A stretch of DNA of 30,216 nucleotides from Christensenella sp. UBA6420 (lineage in GTDB: Bacteria; Bacillota; Clostridia; Christensenellales; DTU072), in contig DJPE01000015.1 of NCBI GenBank assembly GCA_002439705.1, positions 1 through 30,216 of the forward strand. Direction: 5' to 3'. A model generated the notes under the pieces. The model searched no databases and had not been told where the DNA came from. It saw only the letters and a program-made list of their open reading frames with translations. Below are positions 15,901-24,102 of the stretch, piece by piece (positions within the stretch are counted from its first letter, which is position 1; the number at the start of each line of letters is the position of its first letter). Made by a program: the position numbers and the translations under genes.

Positions 15901-18900
15901 AACTTAAAGTAAACAGAATAGTAGTTCCCGTAGATAATATCGACTTCTACGGCGCAACGGGAAGCAATGAAGGAAGTTTAACGAAAACTTACGACGGACA
16001 GGAAACGGTAGTTACTGCCATCGTTCCCGACGGAGTGACCGCGGCGTACGAAAATAACGTTCATAAGGAAGCGGGCGAATATTCAGTCCGCGGCACCTTT
16101 ACGATAGACGAGAACTATATACCGCTCGAACTTACGGTAAGGTTAGTAATTAAAAAAGCTGTTCTTACCGTGGTAGCCCCCGACGGAAATATAGAATACG
16201 GAACGACCGCTTCCCTTGCCGAACCCGTTACCGTAAGCGGTTTTGTTGACGGAGAAACGGCAACGAGCGTTTTCGGGTCGGAGTTTACTTACAAAATTTA
16301 CGACGGAGAACAGGAAGTAACTGGCGTTTACGACGCGGGAACGTATGCGGTTAAGGTAATTACGAAAAGCAGCCCGAATAACTACGACGTAACTTATAAA
16401 GACGGCGTTTTCACGATAGAAAAGGTTTCGTTAAAGCGGTTAAAAAACAACGTAGCGGGCGTTAGCGAAAAGTTTTCGGACGGAGAAAAGACTTACGACG
16501 GAATGGCGGTCGAAAGGAAAATCGATTTCTTTACCGAGGAAGAAGTAGACGTAGTTTATTCCGTTACGAAAGACGGAACGGCGGTTACGGAAATTAAGAA
16601 TGCGGGCGAATACATTATCGAAGCGTTGGTTACGCCGAAAGGGGATTTGGCGAAAAATTATCTTGCGGATACCTACGTTTGTCGGTACGTCGTTAAGAAA
16701 ATAAAATATACCCTTACCGTAGAAAAAGAAAAATATTCTTTCGTTTACGACGGAAGCGACAAGGCTAACATAAATAACTTTTCCTATTCGGGATTGCCCG
16801 ACGGAAAGGCGGTAAGATTAGAATGTACGCGGAATTCCGTATCTGCAGAAGCTATAAGGGCGGGAGTTTATTCGATAGGAATAATTTTCGACGGCGGCGA
16901 GAACGAAGAAGCCGCGGCGGCTTACGCGGAACTCGAAATTACGCAAAAAGCCGTGACCGTAAATATAAATAAAGTATACGACTACGTAAAAAACGGAAGC
17001 GTTACGATAGAAATTATTTCGATAGACGGAGCGGTGAACGACGAGTTGACGGCGGAAAATATTATGTTAGGCTATCGCAATGCGTCGGGGCAGTCGATAC
17101 CGTCTATAATAAGCGCAGGTAATTATTTCGTCGACATAGCGGTAAAAAACGCCGATTACTCTGTAAGCAATTCTACCGTAAATATAACCGTAAACAAACT
17201 TACGATACCCTTTACCTTAGGCTCGGTAAGTTACGTTTACGGCACTACGGGCAATACGAAAATAGACGGCGTAAGGTACGAAATTACCGAAAATACCCTT
17301 ACCGTAAAGAACTATCAATATTCGGGCGAAACTTTCGATATTACGGTAAGAACCGACCGCAACGCAGGCATAAGGACGATAACCGCCGCCGACGTAATTC
17401 TTACCACTAACTATAATTTCGTACCCGAAGGAAAGAACGAAATAACGATTACGCCGAGAGAACTTCTGCTCGTGTGGAAAGTGGACGGAACGGAAACTTC
17501 CGCCGCATCTTACGAAACTGTTTATTCGGGCAAGAGTCAGAACGGCAGGTTCTCTTACAACGCAGGCGCAATGGCTTTCGACGATAAAGTTTCCGACCTT
17601 AATTTCGTAAACAGGGTGACGGGAACGGCGGAAGATATTTATAACGTGGGCTCGTATGGTATCTTAGCTACCCTTTACGACAACGCAAATTATAAATTAA
17701 CCAACGATTACTTTACCGTCAGAGTAACGAAAGCGGCTCTTACGATAGAAGTAGACGACGCGGAAATTTGGCAAAGGGAAAGATATACCGCGTCCTACCG
17801 TTGCTACGGCAAAGTAGGCGACGATATAAACAAGACGGCGACGAGCCTTAAAGGGGCGAATATAAGAATAAACACTTCTTATACGGAGACCGCCCCAGTG
17901 GGAAGTACGTTTGACGTTACCGTGACGGCTACTTTCGATAACTATGAAGCGGAAGTGACGAAAACGGGAAAAATTACCGTAATACCCAATCCTTATCCCG
18001 ATTATCTTTCGTATATTTACTGGCACGACGTCAGTTACGTATATACGGGTAGCGAAATAAGAGTGGAGATAGCGGGCGTAAGCGAAGACGTGACGGTGGT
18101 GTATTCCAACAACGCACACACGAACGCCGGCGTGTATACGGCGGGCGTCACCGTAACCTATCCTACGGGAAGAACCCAGAGCGGAAACTGTATAATAACC
18201 ATCGTCGCGGCAAATCCCGTCGTGTCGGTACCCGATTCGGAAAGGCTGTTTATAGAAGATTATACCCTTGTCGAAGGGGATATAGTCGGTACGGCTTCCT
18301 ATAACGGAAACGCCGTTTCGGGCAGGTTCGTACCCGACGAAGGGCAGGTCCTTAAAGAAGGACAATCGGCGTACGGATATACTTTCCTACCCGACGACGA
18401 CAGAAACTTTAACGCCGTTAAAGGTTCGGCTAATATAAGAACGGCTAAAATCACCCTTGCCGATTTCACGTTCGATAACACGGACAATATAAGTTTTCTT
18501 TCCGACGGAAGGACAATTATTTACGGCACGGTAAAAATGCGGCTTACCCCGGTGCTCGCCGGACTCGTCCTGCGTCGCAACGGCAACGCGGTAGACTATA
18601 TCGAATTTACTAAGACCGAAACGGTGGCGGTCACGGTCACGCTCGGCGAACAGGTAGCGTTCAATTACCTTTTCGACGTGACGTACGAAGGCGGTTCCGA
18701 ACCGGTAATTATTACCGAAGAATCGTTTGTTACTAACGGCGTAACGTTCAAGGGCGATACCTTGGAAGTATCGAAAGACGGCGGCAGGCTGTCTCTTAAA
18801 GACGAATATAAAAATAGTTACGGAATATACGTAAACGGATATTATTACGAAGAACTTATTATAAACGGCAACGAAGGAGAAATCGTTATCGTCGTAAGAA

Positions 18901-19076
18901 ACTTAGGCACGGGCGCCAACGTTTTCGGCGGAAGGTACGCAGTTAAAGTCGTCGAAGAACAGCCTTCCGATATAAAGTCGGGTTACACTCTCTATTTAAT
19001 AATAGGCGGGAGCGTAGCGGGCGTAGCGGCGATAGTCGCGGTAATTTTAATTATTTGGAGAAAGAAACACGGTTAG
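12990..19076 (+). CDS. Giant surface protein with beta-helix-like N-terminus and MBG/Ig-like repeats
   Basis: 2028 aa, GTG start with AAGGAG 8 nt upstream. A signal peptide spans about residues 1-32 (hydrophobic core IVTILAATLILLCGI). Residues about 40-330 and 430-680 contain turn-rich repeats such as GTIVASGIVKNVYFKNVSAI and GNISYVSVRNDGG, resembling GLUG or right-handed beta-helix repeats. From about 700 to 1750 there are roughly twelve Ig-like modules of the MBG type, each ending in a pattern like NYDVTYKDGVFTIEK and often carrying DAGTY or NAGEY. A final membrane helix (LIIGGSVAGVAAIVAVILII) is followed by WRKKHG. There is no LPXTG, so the anchor is the helix itself. This points to a structural or adhesive cell-surface role; the ligand is unknown. 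The next gene starts 10 nt after the stop. Confidence 0.85.
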   Translation: MKNKVGFCIVTILAATLILLCGITAVNTAVYADFSYDNEVIEINSDKDFADFYSASVTNGYDYSGKTVRLNCDVDGSVISFAGYLSDFGGVFDGGGHSVKNLKNRLFGTIVASGIVKNVYFKNVSAIGFAIAGINAGKIIGASVSGTLSPDLNYRVGLVGTNTGTMESCDNICTYVSSLSKAYFSGIACINRGTISRCYFGGKVVANFSNEYSHGFAGISYDNYGTVSRSTVAATLTYSGDNRTAAEQDLYAVAKNGTGTVTDSYASIDDKMPSDVTVNISDGTVTNVNAVISKTEKKYYATVDGTISETTDIPDFSAGARNVLDGQGTTLTPFLLSRYSDLTKLKFIQSFVSGVYELNSDIYLSGESKISVTDGFDYNSGSIYGKGYALIGCETDGAFDSAYNLTGYDVGFISCLSATLSGNANDGYVDYSDFGKGATVKEITASEPSGTGTESDPYIVTAREELKALDGKTGYAVLSKDVVVNDTEDGGNLLNIAELKLNLNGNGHSIIGLIDENLTTTLSGTIANLKLRGTGNSGVCENNNGNISYVSVRNDGGNYGICKNNCGNVSYAEIYGKYLYGFAENNEADGSITSSVNYAEANYAFVKKNDGKVNKCENKGSANKVFDTDGTGVTDNSVNYVLSADESYKADYCLEISSEKSYIKDGVKYSVGSFDYVALKKAGFDFDNTFGYVKGEDNPSLRKDFTEYKTAIKVITGSFVLDYSYYDENVSYEQDEINETVTNINGNVYENTVYNWTFNGEPLTGDIKNAGDYLLTARFAGTNDYLAAEESYSLTINKAVSTVSPEFTENEFSDFSVIYSGENVNLPTVAPDNFSVLQNMGFTQKFVLTKGGNAVSAAVRAGEYEYATVFSSDNYFDMTVSVKLTVEKKELFVKVKDGSCYYNSDFDLSSCDLTITDGLVSADGGKTVGVLTPDYKNGFSTDYVVGNPVGSYTINFTGEADDYYYTVTAGELKVNRIVVPVDNIDFYGATGSNEGSLTKTYDGQETVVTAIVPDGVTAAYENNVHKEAGEYSVRGTFTIDENYIPLELTVRLVIKKAVLTVVAPDGNIEYGTTASLAEPVTVSGFVDGETATSVFGSEFTYKIYDGEQEVTGVYDAGTYAVKVITKSSPNNYDVTYKDGVFTIEKVSLKRLKNNVAGVSEKFSDGEKTYDGMAVERKIDFFTEEEVDVVYSVTKDGTAVTEIKNAGEYIIEALVTPKGDLAKNYLADTYVCRYVVKKIKYTLTVEKEKYSFVYDGSDKANINNFSYSGLPDGKAVRLECTRNSVSAEAIRAGVYSIGIIFDGGENEEAAAAYAELEITQKAVTVNINKVYDYVKNGSVTIEIISIDGAVNDELTAENIMLGYRNASGQSIPSIISAGNYFVDIAVKNADYSVSNSTVNITVNKLTIPFTLGSVSYVYGTTGNTKIDGVRYEITENTLTVKNYQYSGETFDITVRTDRNAGIRTITAADVILTTNYNFVPEGKNEITITPRELLLVWKVDGTETSAASYETVYSGKSQNGRFSYNAGAMAFDDKVSDLNFVNRVTGTAEDIYNVGSYGILATLYDNANYKLTNDYFTVRVTKAALTIEVDDAEIWQRERYTASYRCYGKVGDDINKTATSLKGANIRINTSYTETAPVGSTFDVTVTATFDNYEAEVTKTGKITVIPNPYPDYLSYIYWHDVSYVYTGSEIRVEIAGVSEDVTVVYSNNAHTNAGVYTAGVTVTYPTGRTQSGNCIITIVAANPVVSVPDSERLFIEDYTLVEGDIVGTASYNGNAVSGRFVPDEGQVLKEGQSAYGYTFLPDDDRNFNAVKGSANIRTAKITLADFTFDNTDNISFLSDGRTIIYGTVKMRLTPVLAGLVLRRNGNAVDYIEFTKTETVAVTVTLGEQVAFNYLFDVTYEGGSEPVIITEESFVTNGVTFKGDTLEVSKDGGRLSLKDEYKNSYGIYVNGYYYEELIINGNEGEIVIVVRNLGTGANVFGGRYAVKVVEEQPSDIKSGYTLYLIIGGSVAGVAAIVAVILIIWRKKHG

Positions 19077-19086
19077 GAGAAAGGCT

Positions 19087-22000
19087 ATGAAAAGAAAATC
19101 GTTATTATTGTTATTGACCGTAATCGCAGCGCTGTTTGCGTTGACGATACTGAGTTCTTGCAGCTTGTTCGGGCAGTCGGAGACGGTAGTTCCGCCCACG
19201 ATAGACAGCGTGGAAATGCTGAAAGACGAACCGAACTATATCGAAAGTCAGGAGTATCTGTATAACAAAGACACCGAAAACCCGATGGCTATATTCGCGG
19301 GAAAAAGTTTTCTCGTGTCGATAAAGTACAACAATCCTAAAAAGTACGCAATAAGCTACGTCACCGTCAACAACGAAAAAATAATGCCGTCGCAGTTTGC
19401 TGCGGGGTCGTCGAAGACGAATACGATTATTAAGATTACGGTACCCGAAAACGCAACCAAGGGCGACGAAATGACCTTTAATATAAAGAACATTTTTTAT
19501 AACACGGGTTCGGAAACGAAAAAAATAAAGTTTACCGAAGATCTCGATATGAACTTCACCGTAAAGGTTTCGCCGTCGTATAACCTTAAATTAAATTATC
19601 AAAACGCCGACAGAAGAGCCTCTTCCGCACAGCCTAAAGACGAAATCAGCAATCCGAGTTCTATCGACTACGGCACGGAAATGAACGTAGGCGGTATACT
19701 CGACGCCGACTACACCAACGACACCGTAGGTCTTCCGACGAAGGCGGGCGGCTGGATATTCGAAGGCTGGTACACCGAGCCTAACGGCAAAGGTCAGCTC
19801 GTAAAGAGCACCGACACATACTATTTCTGGTCGGATATTACTCTGTACGCCTACTACACGAGATTGTTCGAGTACGAAATAGTCAGCCTTGACAAACCGA
19901 TAACAAACGTAGTAAACGATAAGACTATCACTTACAACAGCGGCGTAATCATAACCAAAGACAACAGCAGGGGCAAGTACCCCATTATGAACATAGACGA
20001 CACCATAGTTGACGAGAAGATAGTAACGAACGAAACCACCGGCAAAGAAACGATAACTTCAAGCGAATACCCCGTGGTAAAAATAGCAAACAAAGCCTTT
20101 CAGGACGTAAACAATATTAAAGAACTCTCTATAGGAAAGTTCGTCGAAGAAATCGGAGCTTACGCTTTCGACAACTGCAACGCGCTCGAAAAAGCCACCT
20201 TTAACAAAGGTTCTTCATTAGAAGTCATCGGCGACTACGCCTTCCAGGGGACGAAAAAGATGGGTATTACCAGTTCTTTCACCCTGCCCGACGCCGTGTT
20301 GTATTTAGGTAACTTCGCTTTCCGTTACAGCGGTTGGAAAATAACGACGAATAACGGAATTAACGAAAGCGTGCTGCATATTAAGTCCACTTACAAGTTT
20401 ATCGGAGCGGCATGCTTCTTCGAAACGGGCTTTTCGCAGGTAGTGTTCGAAGCGGGTTGTAAATTCGATACCCAGATAGGTTCGGACGAAGCGAAAGAGA
20501 TAGAAAAGAATGCCGGTTGGAACGAAGCCAAAACCGAACTTAACAGAATAGGAGCTAACCTGTTCGGCAACTGCGCCAACCTTACGGAAGTAAGATTTTT
20601 AGCCGACGACGGGGAAAACAACGCTCTTAACATTATCCCCGACGCTTGTTTCGACGCCGGTAACTATACCGTAAACTGCATAGAGAACCTTACCCTGGCG
20701 GAAGGGATAGAGTATATAGGGAATAACGCGTTTAATTACCAGTCGAAAATAACCCGACTCGAAATCCCCGCTACCGTCACCGAGATAGGCAGGTCGGCTT
20801 TCTACAATTGCAGTAACGCCACGAGCCTTACCTTTAAGGAAGGCAGTATGTTAAGAGTTTTACATTCCAGATGTTTCGGCAATATGAAAGCCATCGACAG
20901 AGTTGTTATTGTGTCTACCGACTTCGAGAAGTACGGCAACGGTCCTTTCGAAGGTTGTTCCCGTCTTAAAAGTATAGAATTCCCGAACCTTAACGTAGTG
21001 GACAAAATTCCGAAAGGTTTTTCCAGAGAAGAAAACAAAGACGAAGTTTTGCCGCAGCATAAGTTTTCCGATCTTTTGTACGGCACGTTCGAAAGCGGCA
21101 GTAACGATTCAGGCGACGGCACGACGTCCACTTACTCATTGCCGACGAGAATATTCTGTAAGGACACCGTAATGGAAAGTTTCAAACAAACCATTCTCGA
21201 TTCGAAAGCTACCTACACCTTTAACAGTAAAGGCGAAACGACCGCTACCATAGCCCCCGCTTCCACTTTCAGGAACGTAGTTTTCGTCCACGATATAGGA
21301 CTTATAAAAACTTACGTAAACCCGGGAGCAACGCAGGGCGAAGACGCCGAAGTGTCGATAGCGTTGCAACCGATTTACAGCGGCAACAACGCAAACAGCA
21401 AGAAGGTAATAGGTTACAGCATAGTGTATTGGTCGGTAAGAAGTAAAAATATCGTTCTTCCCGACAAGATAGAAGGTCTTACCGTACCCGCTCCGATAAC
21501 CGAACTCGCTATGTACGCCCTTCCCACCAGCGTAACCACCCTTACCGTACCCGCAAATATTACCCGTTTCGAACACGACGCTCTTAACGGTTGCGTAAAC
21601 CTTGAAGAAGTAAAGTTCCTTGACAAGAATACCTTTGAATATATCGGCGACTACGCTTTCTTCGGCACGAAGATAACGTCTTTCGAAGGGGGGACTTCGT
21701 TAAGAGTAATAGGGCAGAATGCCTTTATGCGTTGCCGTTCCTTAAAGTGGGTAGACCTTAGCAAAACCGCGATAGTGAACGAAACCACCGCCAGCGGAAA
21801 CAACAACAGAAAAGGGTATCTTACGCAGTTCAAGTACGACTACGAAGTGGAAAAAGGCACCGAGACCGATTACAGAAACGCTCTCGGCGACGGAGCTTTC
21901 CAAAGCTGTACGTCGCTTGAATGGGTATATCTGCCGAAGAAGTTGCAGCAAGTCGGCAACGCCACCTTTACCGGCTGCAAACAGTTGCGTACCCTTATTA

Positions 22001-22209
22001 TAGAAAGCGTAATAAAGTCCACCGCAAACACTCAGCTCGACAACGAAGCCTTCTATTACAGGTCGCTGCCTACCGCAATATTCGACGACCAAGCCGCCAA
22101 CTTTATGACGATATACGTTCCGTCTTCGCAGGAGTCCGCCCACAAAATTATTTTCAGTACGCCTAAGTACGCTCTTATTACCGCCGGCAACGTACCGTCG
22201 CACCCGTAA
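19087..22209 (+). CDS. Lipoprotein with InlB-like repeat and BspA-type leucine-rich repeats
   Basis: 1040 aa. The signal peptide ends in a lipobox LSSC with Cys25, so the mature protein is probably lipid-anchored outside the membrane. Residues about 160-260 resemble an InlB B-repeat (Listeria-Bacteroides repeat), with GGWIFEGWYTEPNGKGQLV and ITLYAYYT. Much of the rest is BspA/LRR_5 type, for example AFDNCNALEKATFNKGSSLE, VIGDYAFQGTK, IEYIGNNAFNYQSKITRLEI and ALNGCVNLEEVKFLD. Such proteins commonly mediate attachment or protein-protein contact. The RBS AGGAGAAAGG lies in the 10-nt gap after the giant protein, so both are one operon and may form a complex. No catalytic domain is seen. Confidence 0.88.
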   Translation: MKRKSLLLLLTVIAALFALTILSSCSLFGQSETVVPPTIDSVEMLKDEPNYIESQEYLYNKDTENPMAIFAGKSFLVSIKYNNPKKYAISYVTVNNEKIMPSQFAAGSSKTNTIIKITVPENATKGDEMTFNIKNIFYNTGSETKKIKFTEDLDMNFTVKVSPSYNLKLNYQNADRRASSAQPKDEISNPSSIDYGTEMNVGGILDADYTNDTVGLPTKAGGWIFEGWYTEPNGKGQLVKSTDTYYFWSDITLYAYYTRLFEYEIVSLDKPITNVVNDKTITYNSGVIITKDNSRGKYPIMNIDDTIVDEKIVTNETTGKETITSSEYPVVKIANKAFQDVNNIKELSIGKFVEEIGAYAFDNCNALEKATFNKGSSLEVIGDYAFQGTKKMGITSSFTLPDAVLYLGNFAFRYSGWKITTNNGINESVLHIKSTYKFIGAACFFETGFSQVVFEAGCKFDTQIGSDEAKEIEKNAGWNEAKTELNRIGANLFGNCANLTEVRFLADDGENNALNIIPDACFDAGNYTVNCIENLTLAEGIEYIGNNAFNYQSKITRLEIPATVTEIGRSAFYNCSNATSLTFKEGSMLRVLHSRCFGNMKAIDRVVIVSTDFEKYGNGPFEGCSRLKSIEFPNLNVVDKIPKGFSREENKDEVLPQHKFSDLLYGTFESGSNDSGDGTTSTYSLPTRIFCKDTVMESFKQTILDSKATYTFNSKGETTATIAPASTFRNVVFVHDIGLIKTYVNPGATQGEDAEVSIALQPIYSGNNANSKKVIGYSIVYWSVRSKNIVLPDKIEGLTVPAPITELAMYALPTSVTTLTVPANITRFEHDALNGCVNLEEVKFLDKNTFEYIGDYAFFGTKITSFEGGTSLRVIGQNAFMRCRSLKWVDLSKTAIVNETTASGNNNRKGYLTQFKYDYEVEKGTETDYRNALGDGAFQSCTSLEWVYLPKKLQQVGNATFTGCKQLRTLIIESVIKSTANTQLDNEAFYYRSLPTAIFDDQAANFMTIYVPSSQESAHKIIFSTPKYALITAGNVPSHP

Positions 22210-22246
22210 TTATATATATAGATATATCGGGTAAATTAAATAAAAT

Positions 22247-22283
22247 ACCGCCGTGGCTTTCCGAAGACTGCGGCGGTTTTTTT
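22247..22283 (+). terminator. Terminator of the surface-protein operon
   Basis: ACCGCCG (22247-22253) pairs with CGGCGGT (22271-22277), and the stem can extend inward by TGG/CTG with G-U pairs. It is followed by seven T. Confidence 0.88.
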
Positions 22284-22353
22284 ACGCCGTATTTTCCGCT
22301 AATAACGGTAGCGAAACGAAAAATCGAAAAATTTTTTCAAAAAGTTACGTAAA

Positions 22354-22418
22354 ATCGCTTTACTAATTTAGTTAAGCAAAGTACAATAAAGATGCTTCAT
22401 CGCTTTAATTAGGTAAAG
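22354..22418 (+). promoter_or_regulatory. Promoter of the ABC transporter operon with a repeated motif
   Basis: TTTACT (22359-22364), a 17-nt spacer and TACAAT (22382-22387) form a good promoter with a start near 22394. The 9-mer ATCGCTTTA occurs at 22354-22362, overlapping the -35, and again at 22399-22407 in the leader, 45 bp on. CTTTACTAATTTA (22358-22370) also has an imperfect inverted partner TAATTAGGTAAAG (22406-22418). These are candidate regulator sites or a leader structure. Confidence 0.55.
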
Positions 22419-22442
22419 TGAACGAGAAAAGGAGAACACGAA

Positions 22443-23327
22443 ATGAAAAAGAAGGTTATAAAAATTGCCGCGATAGTATGTCTGGCGGTAGCCGTTGCCG
22501 TTTTTGCGGTAGCTTGCGGAAATAAGACGGAATACGCGTTCGGAAAGGAAACGGTATCTTTGTCGGCGCAGATAGATATATTGAGTTCGTTAAACAACGG
22601 TTCTGCCGATATAGGCGTAATGGACAGCGTAATGGCAGGGTACTATATGAACAACGGCTCGTATAAGGATTCGATGAAGGCTCTTCCGTTTAATCTGTCG
22701 GAAGAAGAATACGGTATCGGCGCGAAAAAGGGTAACGACGCTCTTATTTCCAAAATAAACGAAGGTCTTATTGCCTTGCAAAGAAACGGAGAACTGAAAA
22801 AAATCGGCGACAAGTTCGGTCTTTACGGCGAGAATCTTATTAGCGACGACACGACTAATCCCGTCGAAAACGCTACCGACTCGTCGTGGGACGAAGTAGT
22901 CGCGTCGAAAAAACTTATTATAGGCTACACCGTGTTCGCCCCCATAGCGTACGAAGATACCGACGGCAATTTCACGGGGTTCGATATAGAGCTTGCGAAA
23001 GGCATAGTAAACTATCTTAACGACACCTACGGTTCGGAAATAGCCTGCGAGTTTATAGAAATCGACTGGAACACGAAAGAAGCGCTGCTCGAAAACGAAA
23101 GTATAGACCTTGTCTGGAACGGAATGACCATTACCGAAGAAAGAAAGGCGGGTATGAGTATGTCCATTCCGTATTTAGCGAATAAGCAGACCATAATTAT
23201 TCTTAAAAAGGACGAAAGCAGTTACGACCTTACTTCTCTCGACTCGTTCAAGGCGTCGGCTAAGGATAAAATAATCGCGGTCGAAGAAGGTTCCGCCGCC
23301 GAAGAAATAATGATAGTAAAAAAATAA
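22443..23327 (+). CDS. Amino acid ABC transporter binding lipoprotein, circularly permuted SBP_bac_3 fold
   Basis: 294-aa lipoprotein (signal to Cys25, FAVAC); AAGGAG lies 8 nt before the ATG. The order of the type-3 solute-binding domain is reversed. Residues about 27-131 match the second half of the family (SLSAQIDILSSLNNGSADIG, MDSVMAGYY, EEEYGIGAKKGNDALISKIN, GELKKIGDKFGLYG). A linker of about 16 residues follows (DDTTNPVENATDS). Residues about 148-294 match the first half (KLIIGYTVFAPIAYEDTDGN, FTGFDIELAKGI, LVWNGMTITEERKAGMSMS, IIAVEEGSAAEE). The break falls between the helix after VEEGSAAEE and the strand ETVSLS, and no missing tail is found in any forward frame after the stop. The linker resembles the usual post-lipobox spacer. 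Permease and ATPase genes follow intact, so the operon looks functional. It probably binds a polar amino acid. Confidence 0.88.
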   Translation: MKKKVIKIAAIVCLAVAVAVFAVACGNKTEYAFGKETVSLSAQIDILSSLNNGSADIGVMDSVMAGYYMNNGSYKDSMKALPFNLSEEEYGIGAKKGNDALISKINEGLIALQRNGELKKIGDKFGLYGENLISDDTTNPVENATDSSWDEVVASKKLIIGYTVFAPIAYEDTDGNFTGFDIELAKGIVNYLNDTYGSEIACEFIEIDWNTKEALLENESIDLVWNGMTITEERKAGMSMSIPYLANKQTIIILKKDESSYDLTSLDSFKASAKDKIIAVEEGSAAEEIMIVKK

Positions 23328-23344
23328 ATCGGTCAAACTTAGCC

Positions 23345-23383
23345 CGGTTTCCTTCCCGGAATTTATTTTCGGGAGTAAAACCG
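23345..23383 (+). repeat. Intercistronic hairpin between binding protein and permease
   Basis: CGGTTT (23345-23350) pairs with AAACCG (23378-23383), and inside it CCCG (23355-23358) pairs with CGGG (23370-23373), with adjacent T-A and T-G pairs. There is no T-run. Such structures between binding-protein and permease genes often stabilise the upstream message or lower downstream expression. Confidence 0.55.
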
Positions 23384-23408
23384 CAAAAATACTTATTAAA
23401 GGAAACAA

Positions 23409-24092
23409 ATGAATTTCGGTCAGATATTAGCTCAATTAGCCGAAGGCTTCGGACTCACCGTATTACTTTTCGTAATTACGCTCGTGCTTTCGATACCGTT
23501 AGGTTTAGTCGTAAGTTTTTGTTCGATGTCGGCGTTCAAGCCCTTAAAGTACCTTACGAAAGGGTTTATATGGGTAATCCGCGGCACGCCCCTTATGTTG
23601 CAGATAATCGTAGTGTCGTTCGTGCCGAGTATCGTTTTCGATTTACCGAACAAGGCTATCGCGGGCTTTTTCGGTACGAGCATGGCAAACGTGAATTTCC
23701 TGTTCTGCGTGATAGCGTTCGTCATTAATTACGCTGCGTACTTTGCCGAGATTTTCAGGGGCGGCATCGAAAGTATCAGCAAAGGACAATACGAAGCGTC
23801 CGCCGTACTCGGTCTTAACAAAAGGCAAACTTACCGTTACGTCATATTGCCGCAGGTAGTTAAACGCACCGTAGCCCCCGTCGGGAACGAAGTTATTACC
23901 TTGGTTAAGGACACGTCGCTCGCAAGAATAATAGGCGTGGTGGAAATAATAAAGTCGGCGCAGAATATCGTTAATCTGACGGTAAACATTATGCCCCTTT
24001 TCTACGCGGGAGCGTTCTACCTTATCTTCAACGGCGTTCTTACGATAATACTGGGCAGGATAGAAAAGAAACTCGATTATTACAGAATTTAA
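23409..24092 (+). CDS. Polar amino acid ABC transporter permease
   Basis: 227-aa integral membrane protein of the HisM/GlnP type with about five helices (for example GLTVLLFVITLVLSIPLGLV at 15-34). The EAA loop that contacts the ATPase is at residues 129-149 (EASAVLGLNKRQTYRYVILP). The preceding RGTPLMLQ block at about 58-65 is typical of amino acid permeases. One permease gene implies a homodimer. AAAGGAAAC upstream of the ATG is a fair RBS. The ATPase gene follows after 10 nt. Confidence 0.95.
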   Translation: MNFGQILAQLAEGFGLTVLLFVITLVLSIPLGLVVSFCSMSAFKPLKYLTKGFIWVIRGTPLMLQIIVVSFVPSIVFDLPNKAIAGFFGTSMANVNFLFCVIAFVINYAAYFAEIFRGGIESISKGQYEASAVLGLNKRQTYRYVILPQVVKRTVAPVGNEVITLVKDTSLARIIGVVEIIKSAQNIVNLTVNIMPLFYAGAFYLIFNGVLTIILGRIEKKLDYYRI

Positions 24093-24102
24093 GGGTAGCG
24101 AT

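Noticed and set aside
17697..18365. Minus-strand open frame of 222 codons
   Set aside because: It is antisense to the giant surface protein, with repetitive low-information translation and no start signals.
23328..23408. A frameshifted remnant of the missing second half of the binding protein after the stop codon
   Set aside because: Read in all three forward frames, the stretch encodes nothing like the family tail (no repeat of EEYGIG or similar) and instead forms a hairpin and an RBS, so the reordered gene is complete as it stands.
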